20,581 nucleotides of DNA, from NCBI GenBank assembly GCA_002372875.1, contig DFJD01000067.1, positions 1-20,581 of the forward strand, written 5' to 3'. Both the position numbers and the translations under genes were made by a program. Each line of letters starts with the position of its first letter. Positions within the stretch are counted from its first letter, which is position 1. Below, in pieces: positions 1-7,388 of the stretch. The notes under the pieces are model-generated. The model saw nothing but the letters and a program-made list of their open reading frames with translations. It searched no databases and was not told the origin of the DNA. Origin of the DNA: Clostridiales bacterium UBA3680. GTDB taxonomy: Bacteria; Bacillota; Clostridia; Lachnospirales; CAG-274.

Positions 1-85
1 ACATAAATTTCTGCTACATACTCATAACCAACGGAATTGCAAGCAATTCCAAATTCAGAGGAAGTCTAAGCTCCCACTGAATTTT

Positions 86-124
86 AAGTAAGCACCCCCG
101 CTTTAGAAGCGGGGGTGCTTACTT
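86..124. repeat. Perfect 18-bp inverted repeat with 3-nt loop
   Basis: The arms at 86-103 and 107-124 are exactly complementary around a 3-nt loop and carry a run of five C/G. Neither side is followed by a clean T-tract, so it is not an ordinary terminator. It lies downstream of the carD terminator. A second small inverted repeat (8-bp arms, 33-50) lies just to the left. The hairpin shape and the preceding plus-strand reading frame recall the right end of an IS200/IS605-type element, but no transposase is visible in the window. Confidence 0.85.
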
Positions 125-130
125 AGTTTG

Positions 131-158
131 TTAAAAAGCATCCCCTCGGGGATGCCAA
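131..158 (-). terminator. Intrinsic terminator downstream of carD
   Basis: Read on the minus strand, a GC-rich stem (GCATCCCC / GGGGATGC, 138-155) is followed directly by TTTTTAA. It lies about 55 nt after the carD stop codon and fits a Rho-independent terminator for this gene. Confidence 0.85.
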
Positions 159-212
159 ACATATCATACGATCCCTATTGTATTTTCACAATCGGGAAAA
201 TACTCCCTTTTA

Positions 213-686
213 TTATGCGGTAACTCCGCTCATCAATATCGCCTCGGCATCGCTTCTTTCAATGCCGTTTGATAAAATAATTTCGCTCAGTATTATTTGC
301 TTTGCGGTTCCTAAAAGTTTTTTCTCAACGCTTGAAAGGCTTTTTTCTCTTTCCTTGAAAATAAGGGTCTTGAATATCTCCATTATTTTGTAAAGGTCAC
401 CGGTTTTCAAAACTGCTGTGTTCTCTTTGTTTCTCAAATTCCAGTCACTTGACATATTTACCGTGCCCGCATCCATAACTATGGTTTTAATCTCTTCCGG
501 TGAATTGATATACCTTAAGCCGAGCCTTTCTGCCTTGCTGACGGAAACAGTGATTTTGAGGTTTCCTGTTGGTACATTTAACACATAAAAATCTTTTGCC
601 TCGCCGTCAATCACTTTGTTTTCGATAGCCTCTATCACCCCTGCGCCGTACATGGGGTACACTACTCTGTCTCCGACATTATACAC
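213..686 (-). CDS. carD: CarD-family RNA polymerase-binding transcription regulator
   Basis: This 157-residue protein opens with the sequence typical of CarD/CdnL N-terminal domains (YNVGDRVVYPMYGAGVIE). That Tudor-like fold binds the RNA polymerase beta subunit and, in characterised members, stabilises open complexes at promoters. The rest is a helical C-terminal region of the usual length. I chose GTG at 686: GGAGG ends 7 nt before it, and the family starts with Met directly before the aromatic residue of this motif. A TTG one codon upstream leaves only 4 nt. The gene sits 116 nt after the GTPase gene, with an extended -10 element in between and a terminator behind it, so it can be transcribed alone. 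Family assignment is firm; its target genes cannot be inferred here. Confidence 0.93.
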   Translation of the reverse strand: MYNVGDRVVYPMYGAGVIEAIENKVIDGEAKDFYVLNVPTGNLKITVSVSKAERLGLRYINSPEEIKTIVMDAGTVNMSSDWNLRNKENTAVLKTGDLYKIMEIFKTLIFKEREKSLSSVEKKLLGTAKQIILSEIILSNGIERSDAEAILMSGVTA

Positions 687-731
687 CAAAATTCCTCCTT
701 TCTTGAAAATAAATAAAACTACTGCAAATAT

Positions 732-765
732 ATTATATCATTTTTCGGAGGAAAATATAAGTCAA
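732..765 (-). promoter_or_regulatory. Candidate carD promoter (extended -10)
   Basis: The minus strand carries TGATATAAT (732-740), a perfect -10 with a TGn extension. A TTGACT hexamer is at 760-765, but the 22-nt spacing is too long for a standard -35, so activity would rest mainly on the extended -10. It lies about 45 nt before the carD start. Confidence 0.5.
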
Positions 766-802
766 AAAATCAAACAATTTTTGTCTGTTTTATTGGTAAT
801 AA

Positions 803-1996
803 TTACCTATTCTTGTTCTTTTCGATGTCGCTGTTTATTTTTTTAATAAGCTTATCAATGCCAAACAGTTCCTTATTGTTAGAAACAAATTCACAGGCTT
901 TCCTGATATTTTCGGCTGTAAACATTTTTTCAAAGGAAACATTGCCGTTTGCGTTAACGGATGCCTTTAAATAGTTTTCAATAAGATAGGATATCGCCAC
1001 ACCTAATGTTGCGGTAATCGGCACAGCTACGGCGGTGTTAACAACAAGTTTTGCCACCTGACCTCCTGGTGCTAAAGAGGCAAGATTACCCGCAAGCGCC
1101 TTTCCCAAATTGGCAACGAAGGTGCTGCCTATTATGGGGCCTAAAATGTCTTTAAGTTCATTTTTCATGGAGTAGGCATGCATAATATTCATAGTCATAG
1201 ACACCTGTATAGGTGTAAGAAGCATGGAATCGGCAAAAGGGAGGGGTATTAATACGGCTGCCGCAGCGGCGGCACAATATTTGGGTATTATAACGTTACG
1301 ACAGTATTTGTTTTTAAGCTCAAGGGCAGAATTAAGACCGCATACAAGCCCTCCTTGCAAAGCAATTTCAAGGTTGAAAAGCGACCAGTTTGCAAGAGCC
1401 TCCTTTTGTACGTATTCTTTTCTGTCGTTTTCGGGAAGGTGTCCGAGCATTACCGAATAGTTGAAAATATCGATAGTCGAGAAATTTTTTGATATTTCCT
1501 CGCGAAGCTGAGCAAGTTCATCGGTATCAAGTTTATCCACCTTTGTAATTACCACGGCAACGGGTATGTGTTTTTTTTGAAGGCGGTTTATAATTTCTTT
1601 ATCAAGGTCAAAAAATCTTTTTTTACCGCCGTCCACAACATACCACGCCTCGTGGATATAGTGTTCGGGTTCTCCGCTTGCGGAACGTTTATCGATAAAA
1701 TCGAAAACTCGCTGTTTAAATTCGTTCTCGGCTCCCACTTCATAGCCCTCAGAATCGTAAAGTGTGACGGTGGAATCGTGAGGCGAATATTTTTTAATAC
1801 CCCTTGTGGTGGAAGAACCGTCTTTTCCCACCTCGGCAAGTTCGAAGGAGAACATATCGTTAATAAGAGTGCTTTTGCCCGATTGAGTTGCACCGATAAC
1901 AAGTATGTTGGGCTTTTTCACACTTGAGAGCACTTCATAGGCAAGAGCCTTAACATCAACATCTTTTATATTAATTTTAGACAGATCGATACCCAT
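803..1996 (-). CDS. P-loop GTPase with C-terminal DUF697-type hydrophobic domain
   Basis: A 397-residue protein with a complete TRAFAC-class G domain: P-loop GATQSGKS (35-42), switch-I Thr 63/64, G3 motif DSEG (81-84, in place of the usual DxxG variant DTPG) and G4 TKVD (151-154). Residues about 240-345 form a Gly/Ala-rich hydrophobic region that includes IPLPFADSMLLTPIQ, typical of DUF697/YcjF-like domains, which associate with membranes through helical hairpins. The start has an AGGAGG site. The gene begins 11 nt after the dockerin-LRR gene and no promoter was seen between them, so it is probably co-transcribed with a secreted protein although it should act inside the cell at the membrane. 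Function is unknown. It is not Era or Der, because KH and tandem G domains are absent. Confidence 0.85.
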   Translation of the reverse strand: MGIDLSKINIKDVDVKALAYEVLSSVKKPNILVIGATQSGKSTLINDMFSFELAEVGKDGSSTTRGIKKYSPHDSTVTLYDSEGYEVGAENEFKQRVFDFIDKRSASGEPEHYIHEAWYVVDGGKKRFFDLDKEIINRLQKKHIPVAVVITKVDKLDTDELAQLREEISKNFSTIDIFNYSVMLGHLPENDRKEYVQKEALANWSLFNLEIALQGGLVCGLNSALELKNKYCRNVIIPKYCAAAAAAVLIPLPFADSMLLTPIQVSMTMNIMHAYSMKNELKDILGPIIGSTFVANLGKALAGNLASLAPGGQVAKLVVNTAVAVPITATLGVAISYLIENYLKASVNANGNVSFEKMFTAENIRKACEFVSNNKELFGIDKLIKKINSDIEKNKNR

Positions 1997-2007
1997 ATTA
2001 TACCTCC

Positions 2008-4158
2008 TTATTTAAGTGATGCGATAGCATCAAGAATGTCGGTCTTGCCGTCGCAGTTTATATCGCAGCTTGCATTTATCTGCGCATCGGCAGTATCATT
2101 GTTTTTAAGGATCAGAGATGAATCCGCGGCATCAAATGTTCCGTTTTCGTCAACATCACCTATATATTTGACGGTCATGGAGTTGTTTACGGCAAATTCC
2201 TCGGCAGAAGAATCTTTGAAACAGTAAACAGCGGTTTTCTTGTACGAAAAAGCATCCGTGGCTATATTCGTTACGGTGTCGGGAACAGAGATCAGTTTAA
2301 GGTAATAGCAATAAGAAAAGGCTCTTGAACCGATGCTTGTAACAGAGGTGGGTATGGTTACGGCCTTAATTCCCGATGACCAGAAGGCAGCATAACCAAC
2401 GGAAGTTATACCGTATGGAATTTCTATGGTATCAAGAGAGGAAGTTCCATAAAAAGTCATAGAATTGATTGTTTTAATATTTTTTGAAAGCCTGACGGTC
2501 TTAAGCTTTTTACACTGTCCGAAGCAGGAGCTTCCAAGGCTCGTTACAGAATCGGGCAAAATAGCCGCCTGCAAGGAAGAACATTGATCAAAAGCGGAAG
2601 AACCGAGGCTTGTTAAGTTTTCGGGAAATTCAAATGTTTCAAGAGCTGTGCAGCCCGCAAAAGCAGATGACTCTATGGAAGAAATACTCTTTGCCTTCAC
2701 CGTTTTAAGGGATGTGCAACCGTTAAAGGCAGATGAACCGACGCTGCCGAGTTTTGAACCTAAAGAAAGCGTTTCCAAAGCCGTATATTCTTTAAAGGCA
2801 GACGAAGCTATCCCCGTTATATTGTCACCTATAATAATTTTTTTAATGTTTTCTTTGTTCGTACTCCAAGGCCCATCGGCGGGAACAGCTCCTACTCCGT
2901 TTATTGAAAGAGTGCCCGTTGTGCTGTCAAAGGTGTATGCCTCAAGAGGGGAAGGCGTGCTTTCAAGGTTGGATAATTTTATGCTGTAAAAGCAAGGTTC
3001 ACTGTTTGAAGCTGTGTACCACCACAAAGTCCCGTTAATACAGACAGGTTTACAATCGGATAAAACGGTGTGATTTTCACCGCTTTTTATGACCGTTCCG
3101 TTTTGGTCGATAATTTTTATTTTAACGGTAAAGCTTGAGCCGTTATACTCCTCCCACAAAACGGAGAAATTTCCGTCGCCATTGGCAATTATGTAAGGCG
3201 TGTAGGGCTTTATGCCGTCATCTGCCGTGTAATCGGTAAGTTGAACGGTATTTACTTTTGAAAGGGTCTTATCGGCAATGGCCACATAAATATTTCTCTG
3301 TCCGCTTGCACTGTAGTTATCTCCCATTTCAACACTGTTGTATACCACAAAGCACTTATCCGATGAAAGCACCATATCTGAAACCGAAACACCCGTGGAA
3401 TTGGCTCCCGTTTCCCCTGAAATGGCAAGAATATCTTTACTTGTAACAGATGTTGCCGCCAAAGTGCTTCTGCTCAGCTTAAGGGAACGAGGGTAGGCAT
3501 CACCGTGGTCAAGAGCGAAAAGATAGGTCCCGTCTGTTTCAATACTCTGTCTGAAGGAATGTGATGAATAAAATGCAGAGCTGCTCTTTGAAAGGGACAT
3601 ATCCTCTTCGTTGAAAATACACAGCATATTTGATTGATGATTGTACCCGTCGGAAGATTTAAACATGGTATGACAAGTAAACACGTAAAGAGTACCGTCA
3701 TATTCCGTTACGGAACAGTTCCCCGCATCAAACGGAATATAGGTATTAAGTCCGTAACCCGACCCCGATGAAATGTATTGCCAGTTTTTGGTATATTTTT
3801 CAACTCTTATGACTTCGGCCTGAGTGCTTTCTTCTTTATTATGTTCTCCGAAAACGAGATAATTGTACTCCGAACCCGAGTAAAAGGCACCAAAAAGTGA
3901 CAAAGGCGGAGTTATCTGTTTAACAAGGGATACATATTCTCCGTTTAAAGTATATTTTTCAACCCAAACAGAACCTGAAATGTACTCTACTCTGTAGAAA
4001 AATCCGTCCTGTTCGTAAAGGTATGATTTTGTTGTACTGCCGTAGGTCGTGTAATTATTTTTATGAGCGTTGTTCGAAATAACGGCTGCCTGTATATGTG
4101 CGGTAAGGATAAAAAGATTCGCACACAGCACAAAAAACAAAAATATTCTTTTCATCAT
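2008..4158 (-). CDS. Secreted BspA-type leucine-rich-repeat protein with C-terminal type I dockerin
   Basis: This 716-residue protein has a signal peptide (Lys-Arg, then a hydrophobic core to about residue 24). Residues about 30-395 form a repetitive Tyr/Trp/Gly-rich beta region that may be a propeller. About eight BspA/LRR_5 repeats of roughly 23 residues follow (about 438-640; recurring SSAF..C.SL.T and IP.SVTSIG). A dockerin ends the protein, with Ca-binding loops D668/D670/N672/T674/D679 and D699/N701/D703/K705/D710. The stop falls six residues after the last loop, so the second helix is shorter than usual. I chose ATG 4158 because GAGGGAGAGA lies just upstream; an in-frame start at 4206 would put 16 residues before the signal peptide. 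The preceding gene encodes a cohesin protein, the natural partner class for a dockerin. The BspA repeats suggest adhesion. No catalytic domain is visible. Confidence 0.88.
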   Translation of the reverse strand: MMKRIFLFFVLCANLFILTAHIQAAVISNNAHKNNYTTYGSTTKSYLYEQDGFFYRVEYISGSVWVEKYTLNGEYVSLVKQITPPLSLFGAFYSGSEYNYLVFGEHNKEESTQAEVIRVEKYTKNWQYISSGSGYGLNTYIPFDAGNCSVTEYDGTLYVFTCHTMFKSSDGYNHQSNMLCIFNEEDMSLSKSSSAFYSSHSFRQSIETDGTYLFALDHGDAYPRSLKLSRSTLAATSVTSKDILAISGETGANSTGVSVSDMVLSSDKCFVVYNSVEMGDNYSASGQRNIYVAIADKTLSKVNTVQLTDYTADDGIKPYTPYIIANGDGNFSVLWEEYNGSSFTVKIKIIDQNGTVIKSGENHTVLSDCKPVCINGTLWWYTASNSEPCFYSIKLSNLESTPSPLEAYTFDSTTGTLSINGVGAVPADGPWSTNKENIKKIIIGDNITGIASSAFKEYTALETLSLGSKLGSVGSSAFNGCTSLKTVKAKSISSIESSAFAGCTALETFEFPENLTSLGSSAFDQCSSLQAAILPDSVTSLGSSCFGQCKKLKTVRLSKNIKTINSMTFYGTSSLDTIEIPYGITSVGYAAFWSSGIKAVTIPTSVTSIGSRAFSYCYYLKLISVPDTVTNIATDAFSYKKTAVYCFKDSSAEEFAVNNSMTVKYIGDVDENGTFDAADSSLILKNNDTADAQINASCDINCDGKTDILDAIASLK

Positions 4159-4217
4159 TTTCTCTCCCTCGTCTTTATAAAACACAATGGTCGGTCTGTT
4201 ACGCAATAACTTATTAC

Positions 4218-4246
4218 ATTATACCAATACTTTTAATAAAAATCAA
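4218..4246 (-). promoter_or_regulatory. Promoter of the dockerin-LRR gene
   Basis: The minus strand shows TTGATT (4241-4246), a 17-nt spacer and TATAAT (4218-4223) with a TGn extension. It lies between the terminator of the cohesin gene and the LRR start, about 60 nt upstream of the latter, so the dockerin protein and the downstream GTPase have their own transcription start. Confidence 0.8.
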
Positions 4247-4275
4247 TATTCTTTTATCGCTACGAAAACAAACAC

Positions 4276-4302
4276 AAAAAAAGAGGATGCCGAAGCATCC
4301 TC
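4276..4302 (-). terminator. Intrinsic terminator of the cohesin gene
   Basis: The minus strand reads GAGGATGC-TTCG-GCATCCTC followed by seven T. This is a perfect 8-bp stem with a stable UUCG tetraloop, starting 22 nt after the cohesin gene stop. Confidence 0.95.
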
Positions 4303-4324
4303 CAAAAATCGTTACAATTTTTAA

Positions 4325-6823
4325 TTATTTCTTAGCAAGATAGATAGCTGTTCTTGTAGCCTCATCCCACTCAACCTTAACGCCTAAAGCGTTGCCAAGT
4401 GCTCTGAAAGGTACATACATTCTATCGTTTGTGATCTCGGCAACAACGCCGTTATCCATAACTCTTGTGTCTGTACCAACTACCATGATGTCGCTACCTG
4501 CTGTGAACTTAACAACCTTGCCCATAGCCTTGATCGTAGCTGTCTTTGTATCAGCATCCCAGGAAACGATTTCACTGGAGTCAGCCTGCTGAACAGACTC
4601 TACGCTACCTTCTGTGATAGCTATTGCTACGAAACGAAGAGGTACTAATGTGGAGTCGCTCTCTTCCTGAATGTAAGCAGCGGCATCCATCTCAACCTCA
4701 GCATCGCCTATAAGAACGATGTTGCTGTCGATAGTAACCTTGATATCCTTTGTGAAACCTGTTGCATTGCCATCAGCCTTATCAACAACAGAAGATGTTG
4801 TAGCCTCTGTGGAAGCCTCTGTTGTTGCAACTGAAGATCTGCCGTTTACAACGATTCTACCTGAGGAAGAACCGCCGCCACCGCCACCTGAAGAACGTCT
4901 TCTGGAGGTTGTTGTCTCTGTATTGGATGTTGTAGCCTGAGACTTAGTTGTTGCCTGGCTTGAAGACTCAACTGCCTGAGTTGTTGCCTGGCTTGTAGGC
5001 TCTACCTTAGATGTTGTAGCCTCTGTAGAAGCCTGTGTAGAAGCCTCTGTGGATACTTCTGTACCCTCAACTGTGATAACACCGCCTACGAAACCAACTG
5101 TAAGCTGGTTGTATAATGCATCGAAAGCACCCTCAACACTTGCGTTACCTGTATAAACGGGAGCAATGTTGAACTTTGTGCCTGCTGCTGCGTTAGCGGG
5201 AATTGTTACATAAAGTGAGAAGAGCTTAGCAGCTGCTGCGCTGGGAGCATCTTCGGGTGTTACTGAAGAATACATAACGGGGTTGCCGTCAGCATTGATC
5301 GTTACGCCTGCACCTGCTGCCTGGAATAATTCCTTAGCATCGGATGCTGCTGTCTTAGCCTGATCTAATGTAAGAGCAGGATCATAAGCAACGTATACGC
5401 CTAATGTTGCAAGACCGGGCTGCTTTGTAACTCTTACGGGAACTTCAACAGTATCGCCTGCCTTAGCGGAGATGCTGTCAACTGCTACTACAACGTCACA
5501 AGCCTGTGCGTCTGTTGTAGACTCTGTGGAAACTTCCTCAGCTGTTGTTGTCTCTGTGGAAGCATCTGTAGAAACGTCGCTTGACTCGGAAGCGTCGAAA
5601 TCTGCTGCAAAGAATACAGGGTTTGTACCCTTACCTGCAAAGTAAACTGTCTCGCCTGCCTTAACAGTTGCTGTAAGTGTTCCGAACTCGGAAGAAGAAC
5701 CTGTGTTCTCATACTTATCAAGAACTGTAGCTGTAGCTGCAGCTTCATCATAGTTACCTATAAGGTAGTTGATCTTTTTGGAACCGATCTTGTTGTCAAC
5801 CTTGAGTGTCATATCCTTCTTTGCTGTGATAGCAATAGCGATACGAATCTTGGTTACAGCATCCTCACCTGCGAAGGTTACGGATGTATAATCTTCAGCC
5901 TCTGACTGTAAGTACTTAACGTAAGCATTCTCACCGATGCTAACAGCATTGCCGTCATCGGGGCTCTTTAAAACTATAGGTAAGTTAGCCTTAACCTCAG
6001 CTTCATCACTTGTGAATAAAACATCACCAACATTGCTTACATCACCGATAGCTTCGTTGTCAACAACGAAATCATAACCTGCTACTACGGGAGCAGCCTC
6101 TGTTGTAGCCTCTGAAGACTCTTCAGCTGCTGTTGTAGCCTCTGTAGACTCTTCAGCTGCTGTTGTTTCCTCTGTAGAAGTTTCTACAGCAGAACCGGAC
6201 TCAACATCGTCCTCACCTGCTACGGAAGCATCTACGCCATAAACGTATGCATTTGTACCAAGACCTGCAAAGTAAACTGTCTCGCCTGCCTTAACGTTTG
6301 CCTTTAATGTTGTCTGCTGTGTAGCACCGCCTTCAGTTGCTTTAGGTGTAGCGATAGTTGCAACAGAGTTAGCAGAACCGGTATCGGAATTAAGAAGGTA
6401 TACTGTCTTACCGGGGTCAACCTTAACATCGACCTTAACGGTAACGTCCTTTTTAGCGGTAACGCCAAAAGCAATTCTGTATTTTTCTTGAGTTTCGCCG
6501 CCGTCTACGGAAAGCGCAGTGTTGTCACCTACGGATGCGATAGCATGGTCATAGGTATTATCACCGATTGTAACGGGGTTTGCTGTGATATCTCTTAACT
6601 TGAGATCCTGGTGTACCGTTGCAACTGCATCATCATCGGAGAATAATACATCGCCTGCGTGATACTTAACTGTTTCGTCAGCTTCTGTTCCTGCCGCAAC
6701 AAACTTATAGCCAGAAGCCGCTAAAGTCACTGCGGAAGAATTCTTAGCAAAAGAAATAGTGTTGAATGCGGATACAAGCATTGTACCTGCAAGAACACTT
6801 GCTAAGACTTTCTTGAATGTCAT
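4325..6823 (-). CDS. Secreted multidomain cohesin protein with C-terminal PF07833 stalk domain (scaffoldin-like)
   Basis: An 832-residue exported protein with a signal peptide to about residue 26. Two tandem modules of about 160 residues follow (38-200 and 249-410); both start with GYxFV and end with VKAGETVYFAGxGTN, and look like beta-sandwiches I cannot assign to a family. A cohesin domain spans about 443-586 (begins VVVAVDSISAKAGDTVEVPV, contains LGVYVAYDP, ends GGVITVEG). After Ser/Thr/Glu linkers and a Gly6 run (647-651 region) comes a stalk domain at about 693-832, with the copper-amine-oxidase-N signatures VPLRFVA and VPFRALGNALGVKVEW. No LPXTG or SLH motif was seen, so wall retention through the stalk domain is inferred. 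AAAGGAG lies 7 nt before ATG. Codon choice (GCT, ACA, GTA/GTT) looks more biased than in its neighbours, and tandem promoters suggest high expression. The next gene encodes a dockerin protein, its likely ligand. Confidence 0.87.
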   Translation of the reverse strand: MTFKKVLASVLAGTMLVSAFNTISFAKNSSAVTLAASGYKFVAAGTEADETVKYHAGDVLFSDDDAVATVHQDLKLRDITANPVTIGDNTYDHAIASVGDNTALSVDGGETQEKYRIAFGVTAKKDVTVKVDVKVDPGKTVYLLNSDTGSANSVATIATPKATEGGATQQTTLKANVKAGETVYFAGLGTNAYVYGVDASVAGEDDVESGSAVETSTEETTAAEESTEATTAAEESSEATTEAAPVVAGYDFVVDNEAIGDVSNVGDVLFTSDEAEVKANLPIVLKSPDDGNAVSIGENAYVKYLQSEAEDYTSVTFAGEDAVTKIRIAIAITAKKDMTLKVDNKIGSKKINYLIGNYDEAAATATVLDKYENTGSSSEFGTLTATVKAGETVYFAGKGTNPVFFAADFDASESSDVSTDASTETTTAEEVSTESTTDAQACDVVVAVDSISAKAGDTVEVPVRVTKQPGLATLGVYVAYDPALTLDQAKTAASDAKELFQAAGAGVTINADGNPVMYSSVTPEDAPSAAAAKLFSLYVTIPANAAAGTKFNIAPVYTGNASVEGAFDALYNQLTVGFVGGVITVEGTEVSTEASTQASTEATTSKVEPTSQATTQAVESSSQATTKSQATTSNTETTTSRRRSSGGGGGGSSSGRIVVNGRSSVATTEASTEATTSSVVDKADGNATGFTKDIKVTIDSNIVLIGDAEVEMDAAAYIQEESDSTLVPLRFVAIAITEGSVESVQQADSSEIVSWDADTKTATIKAMGKVVKFTAGSDIMVVGTDTRVMDNGVVAEITNDRMYVPFRALGNALGVKVEWDEATRTAIYLAKK

Positions 6824-6854
6824 AAAATCACTCCTTTTAAAATTTTAAAATTTT

Positions 6855-6921
6855 CCGAGCCTGTGATATAACTCGGCAAAGCATTGCGTCTTACGACGCC
6901 CCGAGACTGTCTCCCTTTGCC
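6855..6921 (-). promoter_or_regulatory. Multi-stem RNA element just upstream of the cohesin gene RBS
   Basis: On the transcribed strand GGCAAAG (6921-6915) pairs with CTTTGCC (6881-6875). This closes a region holding a hairpin GCGTC-GTAA-GACGC (6899-6886) with a GNRA loop and a short GAGA/TCTC stem. CCGAG (6876-6872) can instead pair with CTCGG (6859-6855), sharing two bases with the closing stem, so the two pairings compete. The Shine-Dalgarno site lies 17 nt further on. Confidence 0.4.
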
Positions 6922-7119
6922 TTTGCAAAGCAAAACAGCGCCATCACGGCACAGCTTCTATGCCCCGTAACGGCATAAATGCGTATTTGTAACAGATCTC
7001 AAAAAGAAAAAAGCATAAGCCGGACGTGCAAACGCAAATTTCTATTGTCGATCGGTGATAAATATGCATCGTACTCGTTACTCCTTACTATGCATCATGA
7101 ATACATTTCTTCGTAAAGA

Positions 7120-7173
7120 GCAGAGTACACACCCGCATTTTTCAATGCGCAGTAAGGAAGATGTGTACTCTGC
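7120..7173. repeat. Nested inverted repeat in the leader (12-bp outer, 6-bp inner stem)
   Basis: GCAGAGTACACA (7120-7131) is perfectly complementary to TGTGTACTCTGC (7162-7173). Inside it, CGCATT (7134-7139) pairs with AATGCG (7144-7149) around a 4-nt loop. Neither strand has a U-tract behind it, so it is a structural element rather than a terminator. Confidence 0.85.
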
Positions 7174-7249
7174 CTTTTACTTTTGGAGAAAACTCCGCAG
7201 TCTTGACGAAGGTTCCTTAAGGGATGTTCCGAAGCGATAAGGCAGAAAA

Positions 7250-7280
7250 ATCGAAGCTTGATCAAATGCGATCGAAGCTT
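7250..7280. repeat. Direct repeat of ATCGAAGCTT
   Basis: The 10-mer ATCGAAGCTT occurs at 7250-7259 and 7271-7280, with GATC boxes between the copies. Because AAGCTT is self-complementary, the two copies can also pair with each other in RNA. Confidence 0.75.
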
Positions 7281-7310
7281 TATTAACAACACTTACACAT
7301 TGTTAATAAA
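7279..7310. repeat. Inverted repeat, 11-bp AT-rich arms
   Basis: The arms at 7279-7289 and 7300-7310 (TTTATTAACAA and its complement) are perfect around a 10-nt loop. No T-tract follows on the minus strand. It could be an RNA hairpin of the leader or an operator-like site about 210 nt downstream of the second promoter. Confidence 0.7.
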
Positions 7311-7388
7311 CTATTCAATGCAATCATCAATATAACAAATTTTACGAACCGTAAACTTCAAGAATTTCCCTAAAAACAGCCGTCAAAG

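Noticed and set aside
794..807. GGTAAT-A-ATTACC inverted repeat at the end of the GTPase gene as a terminator
   Set aside because: The stem is only 6 bp and AT-rich, overlaps the stop codon, and is followed by AATAAAAC instead of a T-run on the minus strand.
5488..5751. A Gln/Leu-rich frame of 87 codons on the minus strand
   Set aside because: It is a frame-shifted reading of the repetitive Thr/Ala/Glu codons of the cohesin gene.
6841..7020. Possible GEMM-type c-di-GMP-I riboswitch because of GGCAAAG and GACGCAA
   Set aside because: The conserved order (GGCAAACC, GNRA hairpin, GGGACGCAAAGCC, then the P3 arm) is not present; only short fragments match.
6944..7069. A 41-residue minus-strand frame in the leader with AAGGAG 11 nt upstream of ATG
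   Set aside because: Spacing is long, the product has no domain or signal-like pattern, and the frame runs through the U-rich tract and the hairpins. Leader RNA structure explains the region better.
7055..7292. Open frames of 61-65 codons on both strands in the cohesin leader
   Set aside because: They span the inverted repeats, use poor or non-ATG starts with no ribosome binding site, and have no recognisable protein features.
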